This document shows positions 13,501 through 24,588 of a stretch of DNA of 64,000 bases, one piece after another. The stretch comes from Lineus longissimus (Eukaryota; Nemertea; Pilidiophora; Heteronemertea; Lineidae): contig NC_088308.1 of the NCBI RefSeq assembly GCF_910592395.1, forward strand, positions 1,240,001 to 1,304,000. The letters are read 5' to 3'. Each line of letters starts with the position of its first letter. Positions within the stretch are counted from its first letter, which is position 1. Made by a program: the position numbers and the translations under genes. The notes beneath the pieces were generated by a model. That model searched no databases. It was not told the origin of the DNA and saw only the letters and a program-made list of their open reading frames with translations.

Positions 13501-14315
13501 ATGAAAATGGATATTACAACAGGTAAGGAAGTCTGCATATCTTATGCTAAAGCTTTTCACCCAAGTTCAGGACCTGGTTGTTCAAAACCAAATTTAGTCA
13601 CAAAATACGGGTTTCAACTTAACTTTGGCGTTATGTCCTTCACTTAAGCCCTAAGCATCAGGGTTAGTGACAAAACTTGTCATGAAAATGTCTCTTTCTT
13701 GAAGAAAATGATCTTACCTTAAATAGTAATACTTGCGTGTGTTCAAATTATGATTAACTTGCTTTCAGGTCAAAGGATTGGGGTTTGGCCATGGAGTGGT
13801 ATGAGAGATCAGTCGGACTCATCGAATCACAGTGTATCAATGAGACAGAGGAACCTCTTTATGCACTCAAGGCCAAGTTGGCTGACTTGTACAAATGTGG
13901 CGGATTCAATTTGAAAGCTGATCCACAGAAGTCAGGTATGTTGGTGCTCATTGATGCTTATTTACAGAAGCCATGGTGGTGTAGTAGCTTGGGTCTCTGA
14001 CTAGCAGCCATGGGGTCCCTGGTTCGATTCGTAATGTCGGCATGAGACTCTAGGTAAGTCTCTCCACCCAGGTGTATAAATGGGTGGCAGTCAGAAATGC
14101 CCAGGTTGTAGCACTGATTGAGCAGGTCATATGAGTTCTAGTGAAAGGTTTCACCATGGACACAATGCCTCCAAGTGTCTTTCATATCATTTGCTCTTCC
14201 TTTAGGTGACTTGTTCAACGAGGCAGCTGAGCTAGCCACAGAGCAGATGAAGGGGCGACTGGCTACGAAATACTTCATGCTCGCTGAGGAGGCGTACGGA
14301 GAATTGGAAGAATGA
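1594..14315 (+). CDS. EEF2K: Eukaryotic elongation factor 2 kinase (eEF2K), spliced gene
   Basis: Alpha-kinase that phosphorylates eEF2 and slows translation elongation in response to Ca2+/calmodulin and energy stress. Coding exons: 1594-2157, 2355-2392, 3535-3709, 4803-4949, 5282-5542, 5842-6126, 9409-9501, 10154-10210, 12606-12746, 13015-13203, 13407-13522, 13769-13935, 14206-14315. Phases agree and give about 780 residues (human 725). The N-terminus is acidic and Ser/Asp-rich, followed by the calmodulin-binding helix (NWKRAFAKLK, DPWKEFHLDEL) and then the alpha-kinase domain: FERSGHQLIVVDIQGVGDLY with the catalytic Asp, GDGNLGTRGM, and the zinc-ligand motif SHVCNSIC. RTRTISGC matches the human Thr348 autophosphorylation site. 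A low-complexity regulatory linker leads to C-terminal Sel1-like helical repeats ending MKGRLATKYFMLAEEAYGELEE-stop. The start ATG opens a 5'UTR-containing exon (from 1421). Exons 9409 and 10154 are less certain, and a linker exon may be missed between 10.2 and 12.6 kb. Confidence 0.95.
3980..4157. mobile_element. 178-bp TA-flanked MITE (pogo/Tigger-like ends) in eEF2K intron
   Basis: The ends are inverted: CAGTAGAACCTCTCTATTAA at the left, and the reverse complement of the right end reads CAGTGGAACCTCCCTTAG. TA dinucleotides flank both ends (3978-3979 and 4158-4159). The CAGTnGAACCTC end and TA target site are typical of pogo/Tigger-type non-autonomous elements. Internal copies of the GTCCTTAATAGAGAGG motif repeat the ends. 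No transposase is encoded. Confidence 0.7.
6961..7053 (+). CDS. EEF2K: Candidate alternative terminal exon of eEF2K (truncated isoform)
   Basis: After the acceptor TTTTCACTTCATTAG (ending at 6960), the phase-0 frame continues from the exon ending at 6126 and gives 30 codons beginning SLRSSSLGHSLCSLPDGG before TAA at 7051-7053. AATAAA follows at 7100-7105, 47 bp after the stop. No donor in the matching phase exists before the stop, so this would be a last exon. It would yield a kinase-domain protein without the linker and the Sel1-like C-terminus. The Ser/Leu-rich start resembles the SLPSSPSS segment in the human linker. The isoform itself is inference. Confidence 0.4.
   Translation, partial: SLRSSSLGHSLCSLPDGGHFPAACHFCFSK
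8481..8550. repeat. 22-bp tandem repeat, three copies, eEF2K intron
   Basis: The unit GACATGGGTCTCATATTGCTG(T/C) repeats three times with nearly no divergence (starts at 8483, 8505 and 8527). It lies in the long intron between 6127 and 9408. No function is apparent. Confidence 0.8.
9409..10210 (+). other. EEF2K: Homologous pair of phase-0 exons in eEF2K linker (9409-9501 and 10154-10210)
   Basis: Two short exons, both flanked by CAG acceptors and identical GTG|GTAAAT donors, encode related C-terminal halves: SDSWSKLYGKEV and RDSWTKMYGRFV. Both have whole-codon lengths (31 and 19 codons), so inclusion of either, both or neither keeps frame. This is the signature of a duplicated exon and permits alternative splicing in the regulatory linker between the kinase and Sel1-like regions. 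They may be mutually exclusive; the sequence alone cannot show that. Confidence 0.65.
13971..14160 (+). mobile_element. tRNA-derived SINE in eEF2K intron
   Basis: The head resembles a tRNA, with an A-box-like GGTGTAGTAGCTTGG and a B-box-like GGTTCGATTC (around 14021-14031) about 40 bp apart. A body with TCTCCACCCAGGTGTATAAA follows, a sequence that recurs in tRNA-derived SINEs of marine invertebrates. It sits inside the intron 13936-14205. Exact ends are uncertain and no target duplication was identified. Confidence 0.6.
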
Positions 14316-14445
14316 GGGAAATGTATTGTGGAATGGTCTCTACGTATAAAACTCTATGACTGAAATCAAAGTTACACAAGTGTTAGACCCTGTAAAGATA
14401 TAAAGGTAGCTATGACAAGATAATCACTAAGGAGAGGTTGTGGAA

Positions 14446-14583
14446 ATGGCCTCGAGGAAGTGTCATCCAGGACTGAAAGATTCTGTAAATAGTTTGAAAG
14501 CTAGCAAAGAGGAGATTGAAGTGCACTTTGAGAAAGGATGTGTGGACAAATACAGGAAACAAACCCACAATGAGATTGGTGAG
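14446..14583 (+). CDS. Unrecognised 46-codon coding-like exon with donor, just after eEF2K
   Basis: An ATG at 14446, preceded in frame by a stop at 14428-14430, opens 46 codons starting MASRKCHPGLKDSVNS and ending KQTHNEIGE. It stops exactly at a GAG|GTATGT donor in phase 0. The composition (Lys/Glu-rich, helical, no low-complexity runs) looks protein-like. It lies only 130 bp after the eEF2K stop, so it could be the first exon of an unknown gene or a downstream reading frame in the eEF2K 3'UTR. No following exon was found and the family is not recognised. Confidence 0.3.
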
Positions 14584-16715
14584 GTATGTGTATGGTGTTT
14601 GTTTGAAAGGCTGTAGTTATTCACACAATGCTAGATGCTAGTTTATTTATCGATGACGGTTGCTTCTGTTTCTTGTCCCCTCTTTCACTGCCAAACGTGT
14701 TTGTCGACTAAAAGTTTTCAGAGATGGAGAACGTGTGGCATTGAATGAGTGACAGTTAGATGTAGATTGTGCTTGTGCGGTTCACCTGAAATCAGAGATT
14801 CTAAAGTTGTGAGTGTAAACTTCTCGTGAAGGATCCTGCTAGGATACTGAGTGTTACAACTGATTGTGCCACATGTACATGGTATTTAAGTTACACATCC
14901 GAGAATAACTTGATCGCAAAGGCATCCAATTGGCATCCAAAAGCTGTCAGTGATGTGATGATAAGCTACGAGTATAGAAGGCTTGCTTTGCCTTACATTA
15001 ACTTTGAGTCTGATGCCACTCGGTCATCACCCTGGAGCAAAAGCAACAGTTATGGCTCTGTCAAAAAATTCTTATCAGGGACTTCACATGATTTCCTTGT
15101 ATTCTGTTAAACAATTCGTTTGTGCCATGCATATTGGATCCGCACTTGTTTTTAACTGTGACGAATTCTGACCATTTGTTACCATCTGGAGTATAGTAAC
15201 GCTTTTATTTAGCTCAGGACTTTTTGAGATTCAGTCTTTGCATTTAAAATGGGGTTTTTTTGGTGTCCCCGTGTTAATTTTGTCTCCTGAGTTTGGTGCC
15301 TTCCTGTGCTTTTCTTAAACTGATTGTCAAGTTGTTTTTTGCATTGAAAACTTTGGTGTGACGTCTTCTTTTGTGAGGTTATGTTTTCCAAATCTGGAAG
15401 AATTTCATTATACTTAGTGATCCAGATGGCACCAAATAGTCAGGATCTCAAACTTAAACTATCCTGTTTTCCATTATAAATGAAGGCAGCTTTCACTCTG
15501 ATGAATCATAATATCGACAGATGTTGTCGAATTTCGGTTTTTTACTCAGGATAATCAAGTCTTTTCCTTTGTCGTATAAATCTCTCTGTTGACATAACTT
15601 AGGCACTCAAGTCTTTGTGAGCTTGAATCTAAGTGGAGTGTATTAAAGGCATACATGTAGAACCGGTTTTACCAGATGAGGAGAAACTTGACTTCAGTTT
15701 ACATTTTGAAACCTAAATATTTAAATCTTATTTTTACCTTCTTTTGCCAAGAGGAAAACTTTTTAGGGTTACCGGTATATTTCATAAATTTATGACATTT
15801 TTCTGTATATTCCAAATTTGATGTCATGAGTGATGAATAACAGTTTTAGTTTTCATAGAAATGAATGTCACAAGTCTGACTGATGAGTTTTAAAAAGTTC
15901 AGTTCAAAAAGCAAAGAAGATTTATCGGGCATTAAAAATCGATTTGAGGAATGAAGGTGCTGGCAAAGGACACTGCCTAAGTTGGACTCTTTTCGTATGT
16001 GGCTTACGATTCTCGGTGCCAGCACAACATCGCAGGGCCACACTGTGTAGAAAGATCACACTTTCATGACAATTCTGATGTGGCATGAGACAACAGTTTG
16101 AGTTGTTTAACTTTCCTGGGTTGTGATTGAGCTGAAGATCCAGTGAGTGTACATTTTGGCACTGTAGGGCCCTGCTGTTGAGCCTTGCACGAGAATGTCA
16201 AGTCCCATATTGTAATACTGTGATCGTGTACATAATGAGTGATCTGGCCGTACCAATTTTATCGCAAATTTCAACGGGCATTTCAGCCCTTTATATGGAT
16301 GAGGCTTCATCAGTTTTGAAAAAAAATTCTCTGAGAGTTTGACAAATATCTATGATTAGTTTTTTGCAGTGTATTTTAAAGCATAGTGACCTTTGGACCC
16401 CTGTGCTGGCTAGATTTCTTAACACCTGGTAGGCCGGCTTATGCCAGACATTTCCTCAGCTAATAGATCTGATGAAGTATAAAACTCCTAGGTTCTTTGT
16501 AAAGCTAGCAACCCAACCCTGCCAAAACAGAAATGATGCATGACAGGGAATTATAGGCAAAATGACTTCTTGAAATAACGTGGCAATGAAATTGATATGG
16601 CCTTTTGTATTTTCAAGTTAACTTTTAGACCATCAGTGTCAGTTTTTTACCCTGTTGTACTGCTTTTTATGGCAAGTTCAAAGTTGACCAGCTGATCTAG
16701 AATAGTCCATATTGT

Positions 16716-16788
16716 ACACATCTATTTACAGTGACCTACATGTACGTGTAAACACATCTATTTACAGTGACTTACATGTACGTGTAAA
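16716..16788. repeat. 36-bp tandem duplication
   Basis: ACACATCTATTTACAGTGAC followed by (C/T)TACATGTACGTGTA appears twice head to tail with a single substitution. It lies in the region downstream of eEF2K. No function is apparent. Confidence 0.8.
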
Positions 16789-19700
16789 CTGACAATGACT
16801 TGATGTTGTAAACATGTGAGCATTCATCGCTAGCTGACGAAAACATTAGCTGGTACTTTTAACAGAAACATGTCAGGTATCGACAGTCGTCATCTTGGCC
16901 TAGAAGTGACTTCTTGCCTTGGGTGCAGCTCTGTTCACATCACAATTGGTGTTTTTCTTGGTCCTTGACTTTACAGTTCCGGTAAGTTTGCGTTTAGTTG
17001 GCCAGGCTTTGATTTACTGCTCTACTTACTGTAGTGTTTCTGTTATAGAAATGTACATGTATCTAAATTTGCTGAACAACAGTGTACTATGGTTACTTTG
17101 AATACTACACTAGGTATAAACTCTTGACATACTCAAACATCATCAATATGTGTCCTAGACTCTGTATATATCGCTCATTCAAGTCGTACATGTATTCAGG
17201 ACAATCACAATGTGGAATATCGACTTAATGTCAAGTGCTGGGTTTTATTGGTCTGTTGAGTCACAAGATGCCGGATGACTTCTTCTCGACTCAGGAAGTA
17301 AAACGAGCAATTCGAGAGTGACAAATCGTTTTACAGTGTCCACTTGTCCTATTTCATTCCACAGCACCTTACTTCCATGTAGGCTGCATTCTTACTTCAT
17401 CAAATCAAACTCCCTTCATAGTGCTTGTAAGTGTGGATAGAGTTTCACATCAGTATTGTTATCTTTCTTCTTATAATAACTTAGTTCAAGCAGAACATCT
17501 TTTTTACCTTACATGTATATCTACTTTATTTTCCACCAGAAATGCACAGCGACACACTGCTGTGCAGGTGTAGGTACTTTATTCTCATTATGCACAGACC
17601 TCTGTGATCTTCTTTAAGCAGGTGTGTTTATTTGTCATAAAGTCTTCTGGAATCTTACACATTATAAGCTGATGTTAGGTTTAACTTTCTCCCAGCACCT
17701 GTAGTAGATAAGACATGGCATAATCTGTCAGTCTGTGACACAATCAGTACTCTTTCTTGTAGCATGGCACAGGGTTTCCGCTGGAAGGCTTACTTCATTG
17801 GCTTTTAGGGGCCCGACCTAGAAACTGGTTCATTTCATATATCCTAGAAACAGAATCATTTGAAATATCCCAGAAAGTTAGGAAATATGCAAGTCGTGTT
17901 TTCGATGTGATGTACAGAACTGTATTGCAGTTTGGTATGTATGAATTGGGAAAGGACATTCCGTAGATCGAGTTAGATCTTGGTAGTCTAAAATATCCTG
18001 GACTATGTTTGTTTACATTTGTGTCTGGGTTTAGGCAAGGATGTTTAATTTGAGCAAAGTTTGATTTTGTGGAAGGGCTGAAAATCTTTTGAATTTCTAG
18101 ATTGAGGAGAGCATAAATTCAGATGTGTTAAAGATTTGTGTTTATGTGGAATGTGTTTTTGTATTGTAATTCAAGACGGCACTTGGCTATTGTGGATAGC
18201 AATGCATAACATTATTGAGGAATTTATTGTAAGTTTTTCTTGTGTAATGAAAAGTGTACACATTATTCAAAAGTAGTTGTTGTACTTGGTTGTATCTCTT
18301 TGTATTTTTTGTATGGTTTAGAGGAACCGGATCCTGTAACAGTCAGTTGTTTTGTCAGTGCTGTATGAAGCTTATCATAGTGCTTGTCACCATGCTATCG
18401 CAACATCTATTCAGGTCATTTATATTTGCAAGTCGATAGACTTTTTTGTTTGGCTTCTTGAGAGTTGAATCCACCTTTCTGCCTTTCCATGACAAGAAAT
18501 GGTTGAATTTGATGATTTGTATGTTCTCTATATAACATGGAAAGCCTGGTTAAACTTTGAAATAATCATATGAGGTTATGATTACAATACTGTACATGCT
18601 AGCAGTATGAAGCTGTTATGATGAAATCAACTATTTGGACCCCCTCATTATCCTATAATCCTATTTACGAATGAGCAGAAATCAGTTCAGTATACTGTCT
18701 GAAAGCTAAAAGCTAGCTATAGTAATCTCACTGTTATAAGGCTGTGCCATCATAGTCACACCTGAAAAAATCAAACAGTCATATGATTCGAGAATTGTAA
18801 CACAAATTGTCAATATCAGCTTGTGAGTACATGTACCTATCAGCCATCAAAAGAGTTCAGTGCCAAGATAAAACCCTTCCTTACCACTGCAGCCCCTACA
18901 TAGTGTCTTCACTTCGTAGCCATTCTATGCATCCCTTTAGTCATTTAGATATCTACTTACATCACAAGGGGCTGGTTTTTCAAAGATCTAGCACGATACA
19001 TTCACCGAATAGGTCCTTGTGAAGGTCAGTTTGAGGAAATGTTGGTTTAGGTTATGACCTTGGAAGAACCCGCCCTGGTTGGGCATGAACCCTTATTTGG
19101 CATGTGCCTTGTTTTTGAACTGACCTTGGATTGCGATGACATATCATTTCCTTTCACTGACGGAATTCTTGTGGTTATGAGGCCAAGAATGTTATATTTT
19201 GGGGTGAAACCAAAAAGTAAAAAAAACCTTTAAAATCAGTGGGAATATGCCAGTCCTGATGGTACGTCCTCAACGTTCTTCAAAAATCTCATTTTGTAAA
19301 TAATCTTTCTTCAACATTTATCCTTGTATTTTCTAGTGTACGTCACATTTACACCATTGAATCGTATTTGTAAATAGTCCATCTTGTGTTAGTGCAGGGA
19401 GGTTCTAGGACTTGTGTTCCCATGGTCATTCATGGATACCATTTTCGCAAATCCATCTTTGAGAAAAAGATGCCCGATATTGATGCCTTGTTCATGTGAT
19501 TTCTTCTTGTTCATGTGAGTTCTGTGACTTCTTTTAAAAGAAAATAAGGGGTTCGAAAGGGTCAATTCAAGGCAAAGGAGTGGTAGAAACATGACATTAC
19601 AGTCTATTTTGCCATCTCATTGATCAAGCAGCACCCCTCATGGACCCCATTCATAATCGTAAGAAAAAGTGACCATGTGAACTGGGCATAAAATGGGCTG

Positions 19701-21336
19701 ACTTTATAGTTGATAGTCAACACTGTGTCATGTGTTATAAAATGTGTTATATGGCAGAATTGTACAATTTTTTAGGAGTTTATCCATCTTTTTCACAATT
19801 TTTGTATAACTTATAATACTGTGTGAACACAAGTGTTAAATCCATGGTAGGTTTAGTCACGAGCCATGTTTCATATCATTTGTTGTATGTCCTATTTGGT
19901 AGTTGGGTTCTATCTTACTGGCAGAGGTTGTGTTTAGTTCATGTTTATAACAGACTGGCAGTGATAAGTCACTTGGACAGAGCTGTATTTCAGAAAACAT
20001 AGCATCGCAAAGTGGATGACAATTTGATAACAGTGTCTTTGGAAATGATTGAATATAACTGTTGGTGTCCCAGTTGTATGGTTTCATCAATAAATAGATG
20101 ATTGTAACGTGCTTCATCCAGACTTGGTGAGAGCAGTGACTAACCTGCTCATGAAGCATTTGTTATCTTGTTACCTCCATGTATAATTCTGATGAAATAG
20201 TACAATGGGGACACTATGCATTCTTTGTGCTGGTCACACTGGATGCATATCAGTGTTAATTAACCTAGCTGTATGTGTGGAGAACATGCACAGGGTGGTG
20301 ACCTGTGGCCTAGTATATGAGAGAATGTGGGGGGGGGGTTGTCTCGTGCACTGTTAATGTTTACCACACATAGATCAGTTCCAACACTGGCGTATTTGTG
20401 GGTTGGTCCATATTTTTTGTGTGTGCTTAAAATTTGTCGCCAGCAAAAAGTTGTTTGATTGATCAACTTGAAATTAAGGATTATCAACAGGTTACAATAT
20501 AAATCCTTGGATACAGTGCTGTTAAATTGTTTTGTCCTAAGTCTTATCTAAGGGTATGAAGAACATATATTATTCATCTCTTCACTACTCTTACTTGTAT
20601 GTATTGCTATTAAATGTTTTCATGGTATTTTAGAGTCATCATCCATCAAGCTCATCTCAAAGAAACTTTGTAAATAATGCTGAAAAATTGAAATATATAT
20701 TGTTCAGATTACAGCTTCACTCAATAAAATTGGATACTGAAACTATATTTTCTTGTTGTGTTAGGTTTTTCTCTCATGTGTTTTGCAACTTTCAAGAAAT
20801 ATCGATTCCTTTGTTATTCAAGGACTTTGAGTCAGCAGTATTGCAGAAGCTTCAACCAAATTTCATATCTGGTCTTGGACTGTGGCCGCAGGTCAAGGAC
20901 TTGTACCCGCAGGTCAAGTTTGCCAGAAGTCGGCCCGTGATTTCTGGCATCAGAGGCAAGTTCCCCGAAATGAAACTTTTTGACCCACTGCCTGGGGAGT
21001 GTACAGTAAGGACGTAGTGAATCAGGCGACGTCTATCAGGGAATTCGGTTCTTTGTTGTATGAGTCTGATGCGTTGTCATAAAATAGGAAAATGGCCTAG
21101 ACTGGCTAGAGACAAGTAAGAAAGTGCCCCTGATTTTCGACCTTATCTTGGCAGATTCCATCCTGAGATACAGGTTTTTAGTACTCCTACATCTATATAA
21201 AAAAATATCAAGAGGTGGAGTATATTTAAAACCACTGATTACGTCAGGATGGGCAGATTCTGATTCAAAATTAGGTGGCATATTGAAACCCGTATGGAAA
21301 ACAAGATTATAAAATAAAGAAAAAAAATAAAACATT

Positions 21337-21418
21337 TGGCAGCGGTGGGATTCGAACCCACGCCTCCGAGGAGACTGGTGCCTTAAACCAGCGCCTTAGA
21401 CCGCTCGGCCACGCTACC
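21337..21418 (-). tRNA. tRNA-Leu, anticodon UAA
   Basis: The reverse complement folds as an 82-nt class II tRNA. The acceptor stem GGTAGCG pairs with CGCTGCC (one G-U), with discriminator A. The D arm begins TGGCCGAGCGGTCTAAGGC, a typical A box. The anticodon stem-loop CTGGTTTAAGGCACCAG carries TAA. There is a long variable arm, and the T arm GTGGGTTCGAATCCCAC holds a perfect B box. No intron is present. A-rich sequence on its 3' side (T-rich on the transcribed strand) can supply Pol III termination. Confidence 0.95.
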
Positions 21419-21937
21419 ATTGATATTAGATCATGAAAATATGTTGATTTTGATATAAAGCTGTGTCAGATATCGCAAGCGCGTCTTGTCGTGTTATAAT
21501 TGTGAAATTTTTAACCAAATATATTATTTATTTTATTTCTATTAGCAAATGTACTATAAAATAGTTACCAATTATTTGGTTATGAGTAGTCGAAGTGGCT
21601 AAATCCTGTACAATTTCTCAGATTGAACTTGGTCACGTGGGGTCATACTAATTCCCGACCTACCCCGACTTTTACCGACTTGCGGAAAATGCTGCCAAAT
21701 ATAGTTGTCGCTTCTTGTAAACTGTACATGCATGTGTCATGACACCTCTTCCTCCCTTCTACTCACTAAACTATGAGCAGACAGAATTGAACAGTCATAT
21801 TCAACAAGTCATTTATTTCAAAAGATATACATTAAATGCTACAAAATGAAATAATGAGACAACCCAGGGAGTACAAGTAAAAGTACAAGAGAAGAGTTGA
21901 CTCCTTCTCCTTCTACACCAAGTGCTGCATTTCGTAA

Positions 21938-22377
21938 AGCCCGCAGCACACTAGCCGCCAACTTTGGCGACAAGAAGCGTTCAGCTGACGCCTCTTGACG
22001 CCGAAGTTGGCGGCCAGTGGATCCCGGTCAGAGCACACCTGCCCAGAATCGGCGTCCAGTAGCGTCTTTTCCGCAACTTTAGGCTGCCATTTTGAAATCA
22101 TGTGACATCCAGACGCATACTGATTGGCCATAGCCTCGCCGCCGACGCCAATTCAGGCGGCAATCCGTAGCACACCTGGCTTCTTCTTCGTTCAAATGCG
22201 GCGACACGCGTCAAAAATCAAACATGTTAGATATTTGGCGTTTAGTTGCGGCAAGTGGCGGCAAGTCGCGTTCGCCGACGCCGTTCGAAGCAGACTAGGG
22301 ATTTGTCAGGCGTTCAGGACTCTTGAGGCAAAAAACGCCAGTGAACGCCGAAGTTAGCGGCTAGTGTGCTGCGGGCT
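21938..22377. mobile_element. 440-bp MITE with 32-bp TIRs and TAA target duplication (Harbinger-like)
   Basis: The left end AGCCCGCAGCACACTAGCCG and the reverse complement of the right end are the same over 32 bp with two mismatches. TAA flanks both sides (21935-21937 and 22378-22380). A 3-bp TWA/TAA target site is characteristic of PIF/Harbinger elements. The interior is rich in GCCGACGCC/GGCGTC-type motifs and has further self-complementarity. No transposase is encoded. Confidence 0.8.
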
Positions 22378-22500
22378 TAAAGGGCTCCCGTTTTCTGCAA
22401 AATAAAGTTGATCAAAGTATTCATTTTCTGCCATGTCATATCTCAACCATCGGTCATAGTCATCCATGTAGATTTCTGCGCCCATATTGAAGGAAAACAT
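22354..22500 (-). CDS. Candidate small coding segment (about 48 codons) capped by a MITE-supplied stop
   Basis: On the minus strand an ATG at 22500 (A at -3, preceded by an acceptor-like ...ACTACCAG) opens a frame beginning MFSFNMGAEIYMDDYDRW, rich in Asp, Tyr and Met, very unlike random translation. It runs into the MITE, where TAA at 22354-22356 ends it. Read across the excised MITE, the pre-insertion frame continues for about 30 codons, and AATAAA follows on the minus strand at 21812-21817. The ATG may be the protein start, or the segment may be the last exon of a gene whose upstream exons I cannot find. The family is not recognised. Confidence 0.3.
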   Translation of the reverse strand: MFSFNMGAEIYMDDYDRWLRYDMAENEYFDQLYFAENGSPLSPQHTSR

Positions 22501-22587
22501 TCTGGTAGTATGAAAGTGGGGGACGTTGTGACTGGGGGACGTTATGACTGGACACCTCGGAGTTACATACATGTACCATCCATTCAT

Positions 22588-24040
22588 TCAGTTAAAGGCC
22601 AAGTCCGTATGATCCCCGGAGAAAACTCATACCCGCCCTCCGCATTCACGTTTTCGAACCACAACAGAAACACGGACTCCCTCTCAAATGGACTAATAAC
22701 AATTGTGAAAGTATGAACCACGTCTTGAAACTCGCAATCAATTGAAAGCCGCAAAAGATTACCGACCTCGTGTCAAAAGTGCATGATATTGTACGGGTCC
22801 AATACAAGGACACGAGGAGAGCCCTGTATGGTGAAGGAAACTTCCAACTTGCCACAACCTTTTAAAAGCACCGCATTACTAAGGCAATATGGAGTACAAA
22901 ATCGGAGGAAGAGAAAGACGCTCTGTTCCTCAAGTTGATGAAACGAAAGAAAACGCATCACGAAAATGAGGCCTACATCACATCCACTAACGGACTTTCA
23001 ACGATACCAAGACCTTCGACACTCGCTCGAAAGCCGGTGTAATGTTTTTGAGTGTTTCTGTTTTTGAGTGTTTCCCCTCATTGTTTGGGAACGCTCAAAA
23101 ATAGATTGACAAGTTTTTCTGTGTATCCCCCCTATTGAAAAGTCGTGGTCTCTCTAGCTGCCTATTGTTTGGAAACACTGACACATGGGGAACAACCACA
23201 GATGTTACACCGGGACGCGAATTATACTTGGTTAGAAGGAATTGGGGAAATGATTTTTAAAAAATCGTCGATAAAATGCATTTACATCGTCTTTTGGCTT
23301 ACGGAACCTGCCTAATGCATTTCCACAGCTCAGCATATGTACATGTACAAGTATTTATGCTAAAGCAAATCCCACATTTTGACAATGCCTGTCATATTGA
23401 TCATTGACAGAACAAAGGTCTCGCTTGAGCAGATAACTAAGCCGGCCTGGTTCAAGGGGGTGCCCGGATGCTGTTACGTCAAATGTATTGTCTTTGGTCA
23501 TGATCGGTCGCGGTTGATTTGAACGCCAGTCGGTTGGTGTGTTATATGCGGAGAACATCGCGGGAACACTTTCTCCGATTTCAACCGTAAAAATGCCTTC
23601 AAATTTTCCGAAACAAATCAAAACGGCTGCAGCAGAAGGTAAGGCACAGTATCTATTCCTGATAAAGGTATGGGTTGGTTTCAAAATGTTTTTGTTGTAG
23701 AAATAGTCATACAATCAAGGCGCGGGAATGAACTGCGCAGTTTGAAATTTCAAGCCAGACATGTTGAATTATGTACATCACTGCACTTTATGTACATGTT
23801 CAACGGCAATTTTAATTGCCATTCCTAATCAAATACCATTTGCTCAAAGAAACTAAAGGCGCACGTCCAAGTCATGATGGTGAAGATGGAAGTGATCATA
23901 TTAAATCTGCGAAATCCCATCACTGCTCTTCTATCCTGTGATGTGGAAATCTCCACTGAATTCATGAAGGTTTATCTAATTATATATGTAAATTGACGTA
24001 AACAGTTTTAAATTCAACAACAATTCATTTGGCGGCCACT
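22588..24040. other. Unassigned interval inside the TIR-bounded region
   Basis: No convincing gene. On the plus strand, ATG at 23593 begins 15 codons (MPSNFPKQIKTAAAE) that end at a good donor, GAAG|GTAAGG (exon end 23638). It looks like a first coding exon, but I found no continuation. Direct repeats of a GAGTGTTTCTGTTTTT-type motif lie around 23045-23075. Confidence 0.3.
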
Positions 24041-24268
24041 ATCCCGACTGTGGTGTAGCACCCGACTATAACTGGCATGAAAAGGGGATACGCTGGTTAT
24101 GGATGTCAGATCGTGGTTCCCTGACCTTTGCAAACAATTTCACTGGACGTAACCCACGCGGCGACACCGAGGACCGCTGGCTGATCTATTGATATGTTCG
24201 TAGTAGGGTGTCAAAGTCGGAGAGAAGAAGAGCCACTCTTCTCTTGTAGGGGGTCCATTTGGAAGTGT
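24041..24268 (+). repeat. Dispersed repeat, copy 1
   Basis: Shares long stretches with 48592-48835 in the same orientation, including ATCCCGACT, GGTTATGGATGTCAGAT, GGCTGATCTATTGATA, GTTCG followed by AGGGTGTCAAAGTCGGAGAG, and CTCTTGTAGGGGG. The copies are diverged and contain small indels. It is probably a degraded transposable element of an unidentified family. Confidence 0.75.
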
Positions 24269-24288
24269 TTGCATTTGTTAGCCTATAA

Positions 24289-24588
24289 ACACAAGATTTT
24301 AATCCTTCAGTCTTGGGTTTGGCGGAGAGAACTAATCTTACATAAGTCCCAGAACAATATCATATGTCTTTATGGCAATATTTATTACTGGGACCCAGTA
24401 CCGTGCCGTTCTATCCAATATTCCTGGGGCTGTTGGAGAGGCTTCTTGTCTAAACAGTGCCATTCTGCCCCCTCTAAGGCATGTTGGTAACTAATGAATT
24501 GACTGCGAAATGAAAGCAGGTGAAACACAAGGTGTTAATTCTTCAGTCTTGGGTTTGGTGGAGAAAACTAATCTTACATAAGTCCCAA
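24289..24588 (+). repeat. Direct repeat, about 64 bp, two copies 236 bp apart
   Basis: The sequence CTTCAGTCTTGGGTTTGG followed by a GAGA(G/A)AACTAATCTTACATA block occurs at 24289-24352 and again at 24525-24588, with only a few substitutions. Both copies lie in the right part of the TIR-bounded interval upstream of EIF3D. Confidence 0.8.

Larger units (their letters stand above)
14316..21336 (+). other. eEF2K 3'UTR and intergenic DNA
   Basis: Seven kilobases without a recognised gene. No AATAAA occurs close after the eEF2K stop at 14315. Candidate signals are far downstream (AATAAA at 20089-20094 and again near 20719), so the 3'UTR may be very long, or the true poly(A) site uses a variant hexamer. 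A G9 run lies near 20331. A short coding-like exon at 14446-14583 is listed separately. The remaining open frames are short and lack any family signature. Confidence 0.5.

Noticed and set aside
20688-21017. 109-codon plus-strand frame before the tRNA-Leu gene
   Set aside because: No recognised family, hydrophobic AT-rich start, no splice support.
24194-24490. 98-codon frame in the TIR-bounded interval
   Set aside because: Overlaps the dispersed repeat and the direct repeat; no transposase or other motif could be recognised.
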